20,256 nucleotides of DNA from Pseudomonadota bacterium (GTDB taxonomy: Bacteria > Pseudomonadota > Alphaproteobacteria > Rhodobacterales > Rhodobacteraceae), in NCBI GenBank assembly GCA_022573605.1, contig JACZTQ010000022.1, forward strand, positions 1 to 20,256. Reading direction: 5' to 3'. Of the stretch, positions 7,179-15,448 are shown piece by piece; within the stretch, counting starts at the first letter, position 1, and the number at the start of each line of letters is the position of its first letter. The position numbers were made by a program, and so were the translations under genes. The notes under the pieces were generated by a model. It made no database searches and was not told where the DNA came from. It was given only the letters and a program-made list of their open reading frames with translations.

Positions 7179-7787
7179 ATGCCCTGGATCGACACCGTGC
7201 CCTACGAGAAGTCCAGCGGACGCCTGCGCCGGCTCTACGACCGGATCAAGGGGCCGGGGAACAACGTCGATAACATCATGATGATGCACAGCCTGCGCCC
7301 GCATTCGATGGAGGGCCACATGGCGCTCTACAAGCAGGTGCTGCACCACTCCGCCAACACCGTGCCAAAGGCGTTTCTCGAGACCGTCGGCGTCTGGGTC
7401 AGCCTGCTGAACCGCTGCGCCTATTGCGTCGAACATCATTTCGCCGGGCTCGGCCGCCTGCTGGACGATGACGCCAGGGCGGCGGCGATCCGGGCCGCGC
7501 TGGAGTCGGGCGCGATCGAGGCCGGGCCGTTCGAGCCGCGGGAAAAGCTGGCGCTGCGCTACGCCGAGGCGCTGACCCGCGATCCGTCCTCGGTGACCGG
7601 GGCGATGGTCGCGGGGATGCGCGCCGCCGGCTACGACGACGGCGAGATCCTCGAGATCAACCAGGTCACGGCCTATTTCGCCTACGCCAACCGCACCGTC
7701 CTGGGCCTGGGCTGCTCGACCGAGGGCGACATCCTCGGCCTGTCGCCGGGCCGGTCGGACGATCCCGGCAACTGGTCCCACGGCTGA
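7179..7787 (+). CDS. Peroxidase-related AhpD/CMD-fold protein
   Basis: A 202-residue cytoplasmic protein of the alkylhydroperoxidase AhpD / carboxymuconolactone decarboxylase fold, in the 'peroxidase-related enzyme' group. The redox motif is present as Cys80-Ala-Tyr-Cys83 with His87 four residues on (NRCAYCVEHHF), and Glu68 lies upstream in the same helix pair. These residues form the thiol-based proton relay in AhpD. An ALRYAEALTRDPSSVT helix and an ILEINQVTAYFAYANR segment complete the fold. The true reductant and peroxide substrate are unknown. The gene starts 27 bases after the slipin gene behind GGAGA, so it is probably co-transcribed with nfeD-slipin, although this partner is not a standard member of that pair. 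Confidence 0.85.
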   Translation: MPWIDTVPYEKSSGRLRRLYDRIKGPGNNVDNIMMMHSLRPHSMEGHMALYKQVLHHSANTVPKAFLETVGVWVSLLNRCAYCVEHHFAGLGRLLDDDARAAAIRAALESGAIEAGPFEPREKLALRYAEALTRDPSSVTGAMVAGMRAAGYDDGEILEINQVTAYFAYANRTVLGLGCSTEGDILGLSPGRSDDPGNWSHG

Positions 7788-7845
7788 GCGCGGCACTGGC
7801 GGGCAACCGAAGCCCCCTGGGTCTCTGTAATTGAAAGAGAATAGA

Positions 7846-7901
7846 CCAATTTTGCTCCAATTTCACCCAATAGCTCGCCAGCATAGGCAAATCGGGACAA
7901 T
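7846..7901 (+). promoter_or_regulatory. Helically phased CAAT/CAAA motifs upstream of the importer operon
   Basis: The trinucleotide CAA recurs at 7847, 7858, 7868, 7888 and 7898, that is at steps of 11, 10, 20 and 10 bases. Four of the five read CAAT, and three are CCAAT. The stretch is more AT-rich than its surroundings. Such spacing places the motifs on one face of the helix and could be a regulator site or intrinsically bent DNA. No regulator is recognised. Confidence 0.35.
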
Positions 7902-7906
7902 TTTGG

Positions 7907-7936
7907 TTGCGATACGGTCGGGGATTGGCCCACAAT
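7907..7936 (+). promoter_or_regulatory. Candidate promoter for the ABC importer operon
   Basis: TTGCGA (7907-7912) and CACAAT (7931-7936) are separated by 18 bases; each matches the sigma-70 consensus at 4 of 6 positions. They lie about 80 bases before the binding-protein ATG and just after the phased CAA motifs. The match is modest. Confidence 0.3.
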
Positions 7937-8003
7937 GACGACAAAGAATCATCAAAACGGGGAAAACGAGCCGGCCCGGCCAGCAACAATCAGAACGAAA
8001 ACC

Positions 8004-8010
8004 GGGAGGA
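8004..8010 (+). promoter_or_regulatory. Ribosome binding site of the binding-protein gene
   Basis: GGGAGGA lies 6 bases before the ATG at 8017, supporting that start over the in-frame ATG at 8035. Both starts keep the twin-arginine motif. Confidence 0.75.
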
Positions 8011-8016
8011 ATCCAG

Positions 8017-9351
8017 ATGTTGCTGAACAAAACCATGGGTCGGAGAGAGTTCTTCACGGCCTCGTCGATCAGTATCGCGGCCGCGGCTGCCGCGGCTGCG
8101 GGCACCTCGTTCGAAGTGCCCAGCCTGATCGGATCCGCCGCCGCCGCGACCGAGCCGACCGGAGACCCGATCAATATCGGCTTTCTCGGCGCCTTGTCGG
8201 GTCCGGACGCCGGCTGGGGCCTGCCCGGGCTGACGGGCAACCAGATCTTCATCGATCGGGTCAACGCCGAGGGCGGTCTGCTGGTCGGCGCCGAGCGCCG
8301 TCCGCTGAAGATGTTCGCCTTCGACGACGAGGCGACCGGCAGCAAGGCGCTCCAGGGCGCCAAGCAACTGGTGCTGGAGAACGACGTCAAGTTCATCAGC
8401 GCCATCGGCGGCAACCCGGCCGACGCCACCCACCCCTTCCTGACCAGGAAGAAGGTGATCTACGCCAGCCTGATCTCGACCGACATCAAGCCGGACCGGC
8501 TCTATCTGATCGCCGGCGGCGACGTGACCCCGCGCATCGACATGCTGCGGCCGTTCTATCACCGCTTCGTCAATCCGAACCTCCAGCGCTGGGCGGTGAT
8601 CTCGCAGGACGACACCATCGGCCTGACCTCGCAGGCCTGGGAAGTCGGCTCGGCCCTCGCCGATGGCTGGGACGTGGTCTACGACGTCAACTATGCCATC
8701 GAGACCACCGATTTCGCGCCCGTCGTGACCGCCCTGCTGGCGACCAAGCCGGATGTCGTCAGCCTCAACCTGTCCTACCCGACCTTCGTCGTGCAGATCG
8801 TCGAGCAGCTCTACCTGCAAGGCTTCAAGGGGCTGATCTCGGCCAACTACCTGGACACCGAGTCGATCCTGCAGAAGGTTCCGGTCGAATATCTCGAAGG
8901 CGCCGTGGACAGCTTCCCGCTGTTCGACGACCCGTGGTGGGGATCGCCTTCCTGGCAGCACGACTTCATTACCGAATGGATGTCGCGCTACGGCCCCGGT
9001 GCGCCGGAGGACGTGCATCGCGAGATCACCGGCATCGACTGGGATCACGTCATCACCTTCAAGGTCTGGGCCGAGGGCGTCACGCTGGCCGGAACCGTCG
9101 ATCCCGACGCGGTGCTCGAGACCCTGCGGGCGCAGGACTCGATCCCGACCATCCTCGGGCCGGCGAAGATGGTCGGCAAGGAGATGTGGGGTATCGACAA
9201 CATGGTCTCGCCGCCGATTCCGATCAACGAGGTCCGCGGCGGCATCAAGCGGGTGCAGGCGGTGGTCCGCTTCGAGGACTGGTTCGAGGCCCGCAAGGAG
9301 CAGATCATCAAGGTGGTCGAAGAAAAAGGCCAGATGCACTATCAGCGTTGA
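8017..9351 (+). CDS. ABC transporter periplasmic binding protein, LivK-like (HAAT family), Tat signal
   Basis: A 444-residue type I periplasmic binding protein that would capture the substrate for the permeases encoded downstream. The N-terminus has a twin-arginine signal, GRREFF at residues 8-13, followed by an Ala-rich stretch and a probable cleavage site near AAAA44. The mature domain begins INIGFLGALSGPDAGWG, the usual start of LivK/AmiC-type proteins, then NQIFIDRVNAEGG and the substrate-lobe segments. It is longer than E. coli LivK (about 370), with the extra length mostly at the signal and C-terminus. The ligand cannot be told; this family binds branched-chain amino acids, amides, urea and aromatic acids. 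Phased motifs and a possible promoter lie upstream, and a strong hairpin follows the stop. Confidence 0.9.
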   Translation: MLLNKTMGRREFFTASSISIAAAAAAAAGTSFEVPSLIGSAAAATEPTGDPINIGFLGALSGPDAGWGLPGLTGNQIFIDRVNAEGGLLVGAERRPLKMFAFDDEATGSKALQGAKQLVLENDVKFISAIGGNPADATHPFLTRKKVIYASLISTDIKPDRLYLIAGGDVTPRIDMLRPFYHRFVNPNLQRWAVISQDDTIGLTSQAWEVGSALADGWDVVYDVNYAIETTDFAPVVTALLATKPDVVSLNLSYPTFVVQIVEQLYLQGFKGLISANYLDTESILQKVPVEYLEGAVDSFPLFDDPWWGSPSWQHDFITEWMSRYGPGAPEDVHREITGIDWDHVITFKVWAEGVTLAGTVDPDAVLETLRAQDSIPTILGPAKMVGKEMWGIDNMVSPPIPINEVRGGIKRVQAVVRFEDWFEARKEQIIKVVEEKGQMHYQR

Positions 9352-9370
9352 CGGCGACATAACGTTGCCC

Positions 9371-9404
9371 GGTGGCCGCCGGCGCCTCGGCGCCCGCGGC
9401 CACC
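9371..9404 (+). terminator. Strong hairpin between binding-protein and permease genes
   Basis: GGTGGCCGC pairs with GCGGCCACC, then after one mismatch GGCGCC pairs with GGCGCC, leaving a tiny loop (16-base arms, one mismatch). Only a weak pyrimidine run follows (TCTATTCTCGCTT), so this looks more like a partial attenuator or 3'-end stabiliser than a full terminator. Such hairpins after binding-protein genes allow that protein to be made in excess over the permeases. Confidence 0.65.
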
Positions 9405-9442
9405 CGATCTATTCTCGCTTCGTGCCGGGAAAGTAGCCGACA

Positions 9443-10312
9443 ATGGATCTTCCGATGCTCATCCAGACCATCGCGAACTCCGTCGTCGCGGGGTCGGTCT
9501 ATGCGATCATCGCCGTCGGTCTCGCCATGGCTTTCGGGGTGATGAAGATGGCGAACTTCGCGCACGGCGAATTCTTCATGGCCGGCGCCTATGTGGTCTA
9601 TGTGTTCTACGCCCTGCTCGGCTGGCCCTTTCCCGCCGCCGTGCTGATGGCCGTCCCCATCGTCGGCGCGATGGGGATCGCGACCGAGCGGCTGATCTTC
9701 CGCCCGACCCGCGACAACGTGATGGCCGGGTTCATGGCCACCGCCGGGCTGGCCTTCATCCTCCAGGTGCTGGTCGGCCAGACCTGGGGCGTCGGGCTGA
9801 TGCGCTCGGTGCCGACCCCCTACATGGGCGCGATGGACATCTTCGGGGCCAAGATCGGCTGGCAGCGCGTGCTGGTGCTGCCCTCGGCGGTGCTGATGTT
9901 GTCGGCGCTGTGGTTCTTCCTCTACCGGGTCAAGGCCGGCAAGGCGCTGCGCGCCTGCGCCCAGGACCCCGAGATGGCGCGGCTTCAGGGCATCAGAATC
10001 AACCGGATGACGATGCTGGCGATGGCGATCTCGGGCGCCTCGGCCGGGCTGGCCGGCGCCCTGATGGCGCCGATCCACCCGGTGACCCCCTATATGGGCC
10101 ACGGGGTGATCCTGACCGCTTTCATCATCGTCGTGATGGGCGGCATGGAAAGCATCGCCGGCGCCGTCCTGGCGGCCTTTCTGCTCGGCATCGTGCATAC
10201 CTTCGTGACCACGCTGTCCGACGCCGTCACGGCGCAGATGGTCGGCGTTGCCTGCATGGCGCTGGTCCTGATCGTGCGGCCGCAGGGCTTGCTCGGGCGG
10301 GTCAAGGCGTGA
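9443..10312 (+). CDS. livH: Branched-chain amino acid-type ABC permease, LivH-like
   Basis: A 289-residue inner-membrane permease of the LivH subfamily. It has around eight hydrophobic segments, beginning with the family's IANSVVAGSVYAIIAVGLAM and GVMKMANFAHGEFFMAGAY. It also has the conserved loop GKALRACAQDPEMARLQGI (about 168-186) between helices, where the ATPase couples, and ends with ALVLIVRPQGLLG. Length is typical for LivH. It pairs with LivM to form the channel. The ATG at 9443 has only a weak upstream site (GGGAAAG). Its TGA overlaps the GTG start of livM by four bases (GTGA), indicating translational coupling. Confidence 0.92.
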   Translation: MDLPMLIQTIANSVVAGSVYAIIAVGLAMAFGVMKMANFAHGEFFMAGAYVVYVFYALLGWPFPAAVLMAVPIVGAMGIATERLIFRPTRDNVMAGFMATAGLAFILQVLVGQTWGVGLMRSVPTPYMGAMDIFGAKIGWQRVLVLPSAVLMLSALWFFLYRVKAGKALRACAQDPEMARLQGIRINRMTMLAMAISGASAGLAGALMAPIHPVTPYMGHGVILTAFIIVVMGGMESIAGAVLAAFLLGIVHTFVTTLSDAVTAQMVGVACMALVLIVRPQGLLGRVKA

Positions 10313-11292
10313 CCCGCGTGGACTGGAGGACCCCGCTGTTCATGATCGCCATCCTCGCCCTGGCGAGCGCCGCGCCGTTCCTGGCGCGGGCCTACTCGGT
10401 CGAGGTGCTGATCCTGTTCATGATCAACCTGATCCTGGTGTGCAGCTATCGCATCCCGACGATGACCGGCGACTGGTCGCTGTCGCATGTGGTGATGATG
10501 GGGGTGGGCGCCTACGCCACCGCGCTGTTGTCGAAATGGTGGGATCTGTCGATCCTGCTGACGGTGCCGCTTTCGGCCGTTGTCGCCGCTCTGGTCGGCT
10601 TCATCCTGGTCACGCCGCTGATCCGCACCAGGGGTTTTGGCTTCTTCATCGCCTCGTTCGCCCTGGGCGAGTTCGTGCGGCTGTGCTGGGTGAAGTTCCG
10701 CGACCCCTTCGGCGGGCCGCGCGGCATGATCGGCATCCCGTCGGGCGAGCTCGGCGGGATCGATTTCTTCGAGCCGGTGCCGTACTATTTCTTCGTGCTG
10801 GTCTTCGCCTTTGCCAGCCTGCTGGTGATGTACCGCATCGACCGCTCGCGCATCGGCAGGACCTTCAAGGCGATCTATACCGATGCCGAACTGGCGGAAA
10901 GCGTCGGCATCGACGTGCCGCGCTACCGGGCCCTGGCCTTCGCCACCGGCGCCTTCTTCGCCGGCATCGCCGGGTCGCTGCTGGCGCACCGCCTCGGAGC
11001 CGTGGACCCGAAGAACTTCGATGTGACGACCATGGTCTATCTGATCATCTGGATCGTTGTCGGCGGCACCTCGACCTTCTGGGGGCCGATCTTCGGGCTG
11101 ACGGTGATGAGCGTCGTCTTCGAGTGGTCGCGCCCGCTGCTGGAATGGCGGCCGCTGCTGTTCGGCGGCATCCTGATCTTTTTCCTGGTGTTCCTGCCGG
11201 GCGGCCTGGAGAGCCTGTTCGGCAAGATCAGGGAACGTTTTTTCGCCCGCAAACCGCCCGCCAAGGGTTCGCCCGGAAGCTCGGCGACATGA
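10309..11292 (+). CDS. livM: Branched-chain amino acid-type ABC permease, LivM-like
   Basis: A 327-residue inner-membrane permease, the second channel subunit. About ten hydrophobic segments are seen, with LivM hallmarks: GDWSLSHVVMMGVGAYATAL near the start, LIRTRGFGFFIASFALGEF, and the coupling loop IGRTFKAIYTDAELAESVGI followed by YRALAFATGAFFAGIAGSLL. The C-terminus has LFGGILIFFLVFLPGGLESL. I chose the GTG at 10309 because it overlaps the livH stop as GTGA and keeps the N-terminal residues before the first helix; the next ATG, at 10342, would also be possible. The frame is open far upstream inside livH, but that part is a shadow. Confidence 0.9.
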   Translation: MTRVDWRTPLFMIAILALASAAPFLARAYSVEVLILFMINLILVCSYRIPTMTGDWSLSHVVMMGVGAYATALLSKWWDLSILLTVPLSAVVAALVGFILVTPLIRTRGFGFFIASFALGEFVRLCWVKFRDPFGGPRGMIGIPSGELGGIDFFEPVPYYFFVLVFAFASLLVMYRIDRSRIGRTFKAIYTDAELAESVGIDVPRYRALAFATGAFFAGIAGSLLAHRLGAVDPKNFDVTTMVYLIIWIVVGGTSTFWGPIFGLTVMSVVFEWSRPLLEWRPLLFGGILIFFLVFLPGGLESLFGKIRERFFARKPPAKGSPGSSAT

Positions 11293-11344
11293 CCCGGCCG
11301 GGCGCAGTACCCGGGCGCCGGGCGACGTCGCGAGGGTCGGCATA

Positions 11345-12112
<768 letters not shown>

Positions 12113-12143
12113 ACTTCTGGCGGCAGCAACGAGGCGGCGGCGC

Positions 12144-12848
12144 ATGTTGAGCTTGGATGGAATCTGGGTCCACTACGGCACGGTGGCGGCGGTCAAGGGC
12201 ATCTCGATCGAGGTCGGCGAGAACGAGATCGTGACCCTGATCGGCGCCAACGGCGCGGGCAAGACCACGACCCTGCGGGCGATCTCGGGGCTGCATCGGC
12301 CGTCGAGCGGCGAAATCCGTTTTCAGGGCGAGCGGATCGATCGCCTGACTCCGGAGGAAATCACCGCGCGCGGGATCGCCATGGCGCCCGAGGGACGCCG
12401 CGTGTTCCCCCAGATGACGGTGATGGAGAACCTCGAGATGGGGGCCTACCTGCGCCAGGACGGCGCGCGGGTCAAACGGGATTTCGAAGAGATCTTTCAC
12501 CACTTCCCGATCCTGCGCGAGCGCCGCAAGCAGATGGCCGGAACCCTGAGCGGCGGCCAGCAGCAGATGCTGGCGATGGGGCGGGCGCTGATGTCGGGGC
12601 CGAAGCTGCTGTTGCTGGACGAGCCCTCGCTCGGGTTGTCGCCGATCATGACCCAGGAGATCGCCAAGATCGTCAGGGAACTGCACCAGCTCGGCCGGAC
12701 GATCGTTCTGGTGGAGCAGAATGCGCGCATGGCCCTGCGGCTGGCCAAACATGCCTATGTGATGGAAACCGGCAACATCGCGCTGCACGGCCTGGCCGAA
12801 GATCTGCGCCACGACCCGAAGATTCAGCAAACCTATCTGGGGGCGTGA
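12144..12848 (+). CDS. livF: Branched-chain amino acid-type ABC ATPase, LivF-like
   Basis: A 234-residue cytoplasmic ATPase, the second nucleotide-binding subunit of the importer. Walker A is GANGAGKTT (34-42), the segment APEGRRVFPQMTVMENL (81-97) is characteristic of LivF, the signature is LSGGQ (135-139) and Walker B is LLLLDE (155-160). The usual switch His is replaced by Gln192 in LVEQNA, which is normal for LivF. It is the last gene of the importer set. The convergent type II secretion locus ends 198 bases away, with a palindromic repeat between them. Confidence 0.93.
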   Translation: MLSLDGIWVHYGTVAAVKGISIEVGENEIVTLIGANGAGKTTTLRAISGLHRPSSGEIRFQGERIDRLTPEEITARGIAMAPEGRRVFPQMTVMENLEMGAYLRQDGARVKRDFEEIFHHFPILRERRKQMAGTLSGGQQQMLAMGRALMSGPKLLLLDEPSLGLSPIMTQEIAKIVRELHQLGRTIVLVEQNARMALRLAKHAYVMETGNIALHGLAEDLRHDPKIQQTYLGA

Positions 12849-12885
12849 GACCAAGTTGCGCGAATCATGACTCATCCGAAAGCTG

Positions 12886-12968
12886 GTCATTGCCGGGCTT
12901 GACCCGGCAATCCAGTCTTTGGATCAACCGGTTAAGACCTGGATGCCCCGGTCAAGCCGGGGCATGAC
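12886..12968 (+). repeat. 83-bp double-hairpin repeat, copy 3
   Basis: Hairpin 1 has the stem TTGCCGGG / CCCGGCAA around CTTGA. Hairpin 2 has the stem TGCCCCGG / CCGGGGCA around TCAAG. Against copy 2, two stem-2 pairs differ with both partners changed, so pairing is kept. This copy has no TAGAG outer arms. It lies between the convergent livF and gspD stops and is a plausible bidirectional terminator. Confidence 0.92.
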
Positions 12969-12986
12969 GTCGGTTGGGGCCGACGT
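12967..12986. terminator. Small perfect hairpin beside repeat copy 3
   Basis: ACGTCGG and CCGACGT form a perfect 7-bp stem with loop TTGGGG, overlapping the last two bases of the repeat. No T-run follows on either strand. It adds to the secondary structure between the convergent livF and gspD ends. Confidence 0.4.
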
Positions 12987-13046
12987 GAGTCGGCATCATA
13001 ACGGGGTTCATCGACAGGAACCCGCCGCTCACCGCGCCGTGCCGCG

Positions 13047-15242
13047 TCACTCGGCCAACGCAATCACATCCTGCAGAATGGTCAGGCGTTGGCGCAACTC
13101 TTCGGTGACCGCGCGCGCCTGCGCGGCGCCGCGCACCACGCGCGGGGTGATCAGCACCAGCAGTTCGGTGCGCTGCATGTCCTGCCCGGTGGTCTTGAAC
13201 AGATTGCCGAGCAGCGGGATGTCCATCAGAATCGGAATGCCGCTGACCGACTCGGTGGAGCGTTCGCGAATCAGGCCGCCCAGCGCCACGGTCTCCCCGC
13301 TCTGCACCGCAACGGTGGTCTGGATGCTGCGCTGCTGGATGGTCGGCGAGCCGATGATCGAGCTCTCGGTGAAGACCGCGTCGCTCACTTCCAGGGAGAT
13401 GTCGAGCGTGACCAGGCCGCCGGCGTTGACCCGCGGGGTAACCTCGAGGATCACGCCGGTGTCGACATAACTGATCGAGTTTACGATCGGCGCGCCCGGA
13501 TCGCTCGTCGCGATCGAGGACTGGGTCAGAATTGGCACCTCATCGCCGACCTGGAGCCGCGCCGTCTGGTTGTCCAGCACCATGAGCTGCGGCGACGAGA
13601 TCACCTCCACGTCGGTCACCGCGGCCAGCGCGTTCAGCACCACCCTCGCGTCGGTCGTGTCCAGCACCAGGTTGAACCCCGGGAAGGCCGGTGCGAAGTC
13701 GCCCAGGGCAACGGCGCCCAGGGCGCTTCCGCTGAAATCGCCGGACGCGAAGGCCCATTGCAGGCCGTATTCCAGCTCGTCTTTAAGGGCGACCTCGGCG
13801 ATGGTCGCCTCGATCAGCACCTGCAAGGGCAGGATATCGAGCTGCTTGAGCGTCGCCTCGATCATGCCGAACTGCTCGGCCGTGGCGATGACGACGACCG
13901 CGTTGTTGCGGTCGTCGGCGACGAAGCGAACGGTGCTGTCGTCCGTGGTCGGGAGAATGCCGGGGCCGGGCGGCTCGTCAAGCGCGAAGGCCGGCGCCGC
14001 GGCCGGCGTCTCGACCCCGGCACTCTGATCCTCACCCGGCAGCACCCGGGGCGGTGCGATCAGCTCGACAGGCTCCAGCCCCGGCGCGACCGCGGCGCGG
14101 CGAACATCCCCGTCGCGCCGGCTCGGGGCGCCCTGGAAGACCTGGTTGAGGATATCTGTGAGATCGCTCGCCCGGCTGTTCTTGGCAAAATAGACGAACA
14201 CCCGCTGGCCCGCCGCGGCGTCGGCGCGGTCCAGCCGCGCGACCCATTCGCCGGCGTGCTTGAGGTGGGCGGGGCGCGAGGCGATCGCCAGGATCGCGTT
14301 CAGGCGCTCGATCGGCAGGAAGCGGATGACGCCGCCAAGCGCCCCGACCGCGTCCTCGGCGAACAGCATCTCAAGCTCGGCCGCCACGTCCCGGGCGTCG
14401 CTCATTTGAACCGGAAACAAGGCGAACGACATGCCGGCGAGAACATCGACATCGAGCACCGACACCATCTCGGCGATCCCCCGGGCTTCCTGCGCCGGAC
14501 CGGTGTAGATCAGGATGTTGCGGGCATGATCGACCGCCAGTTGATGCCCCGGACTGACCAGCGAGGCCACGATATCGCGCACCGAGGCGACGGAGGCGAA
14601 TTCCAGCGGGATCACGTGGATGCCGACGCCCTGGCGCTGCGGACGCTGGCTCGGGGTGACGACGACTTTTGGCAGGCTGGCGACGGCCCCGACCGGGACG
14701 ATGTTGTAGACGCCCTCGGCCTCGACCATCGCCGCGCCGTTCAGCGCCAGGATGTTCTCCAGCACCGCCAGCACGGCCGAGCGCGGGATCGGCTTGCTGG
14801 TCCGGGCGGTGACGGTGCCCTGCACCCGCGCATCGATGACATAGTTCAGCCCCAGGGTCTTGCTGAGGACAACGTCGACAACCTCGAGAATGCCGGTCTC
14901 GACGAAGTTGAGGCTCACCGTGTCGCCGGCATCATCGGTGGTGACACCGGGCCGGCCGAGCGGCTCGGCCACGACCCGGCCCGAGCCGTAGTAGTATTCC
15001 GGCGCGACCAGCGCGTCGCTCGCGCCGTCCGCCGCGATGGCCTGCGCGCCCGCCGGCTTCAGGACGCCATCGATGTCGGCAAGGTCCGTCCCCGGCCCGG
15101 AGATGGGGGCCGGTATGGTGACGTGCCGCCGGGTATATTTCCGGTCGATGGGCTCGCATCCGGCGAGGCCGGCCGCGATCACCGCCAACACCACACCCGC
15201 GCGCATGCATCGCGCCGTCGATCTCACGAACTGCTGAGACAC
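13047..15242 (-). CDS. gspD: Type II secretion outer-membrane secretin GspD
   Basis: The ring-forming outer-membrane channel of the type II secretion system, about 731 residues. The signal peptide ends in lipobox LAGC, with the cysteine at residue 29 from the start chosen here, so it is probably a lipoprotein, as is XpsD. An N0 domain begins near VSLNFVETGILEVVDVVL, followed by N1-N3 repeats, a Pro/Ala-rich linker and the secretin core. The secretin hallmark GGLIRERSTESVSGIPILMD and IPLLGNLFKTT lie near the C-terminus, followed by ELLVLITPRVV. The start is uncertain: GTG at 15242 and ATG at 15206 both give lipoprotein signals, while GTG at 15314 gives an overly long n-region. It is last in the locus, separated from gspN by about 206 bases. 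Confidence 0.93.
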   Translation of the reverse strand: MSQQFVRSTARCMRAGVVLAVIAAGLAGCEPIDRKYTRRHVTIPAPISGPGTDLADIDGVLKPAGAQAIAADGASDALVAPEYYYGSGRVVAEPLGRPGVTTDDAGDTVSLNFVETGILEVVDVVLSKTLGLNYVIDARVQGTVTARTSKPIPRSAVLAVLENILALNGAAMVEAEGVYNIVPVGAVASLPKVVVTPSQRPQRQGVGIHVIPLEFASVASVRDIVASLVSPGHQLAVDHARNILIYTGPAQEARGIAEMVSVLDVDVLAGMSFALFPVQMSDARDVAAELEMLFAEDAVGALGGVIRFLPIERLNAILAIASRPAHLKHAGEWVARLDRADAAAGQRVFVYFAKNSRASDLTDILNQVFQGAPSRRDGDVRRAAVAPGLEPVELIAPPRVLPGEDQSAGVETPAAAPAFALDEPPGPGILPTTDDSTVRFVADDRNNAVVVIATAEQFGMIEATLKQLDILPLQVLIEATIAEVALKDELEYGLQWAFASGDFSGSALGAVALGDFAPAFPGFNLVLDTTDARVVLNALAAVTDVEVISSPQLMVLDNQTARLQVGDEVPILTQSSIATSDPGAPIVNSISYVDTGVILEVTPRVNAGGLVTLDISLEVSDAVFTESSIIGSPTIQQRSIQTTVAVQSGETVALGGLIRERSTESVSGIPILMDIPLLGNLFKTTGQDMQRTELLVLITPRVVRGAAQARAVTEELRQRLTILQDVIALAE

Positions 15243-15309
15243 CCTCTCGTCACCTGCCTCGTTCCCGCGCCCGCCAGTGAACCCGGCGTGACGCTCATGT
15301 TCTTGTTGC

Positions 15310-15362
15310 CGCACAGGTTTGCATTTTCACCTTGTATTGTCCATCGACTTCAAACCTGCGGG
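15310..15362. promoter_or_regulatory. Inverted repeat in the gspD leader
   Basis: CCGCACAGGTTTG (15310-15322) and CAAACCTGCGG (15352-15362) are inverted repeats with a two-base bulge, around 29 bases that are AT-richer than the surroundings. They lie 68-120 bases upstream of the chosen gspD start. This could be an operator pair or an RNA hairpin in a gspD-specific leader. No clear -35/-10 pair is seen inside. Confidence 0.4.
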
Positions 15363-15448
15363 TTGTGTTTGGCGGCTCGGATGCCCTGGATTGTGTCTTT
15401 TCGGAATCTATTGGGAGCAGCGCGAGCGCCCCGGACGCCTATCCGGCC

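Noticed and set aside
11293..11344. GC-rich palindromic bits (CCCGGCCGGG, CCCGGGCGCCGGG) between livM and livG as a terminator
   Set aside because: Stems are short with no T-run, and the gap is only 52 bases within an operon of fixed order.
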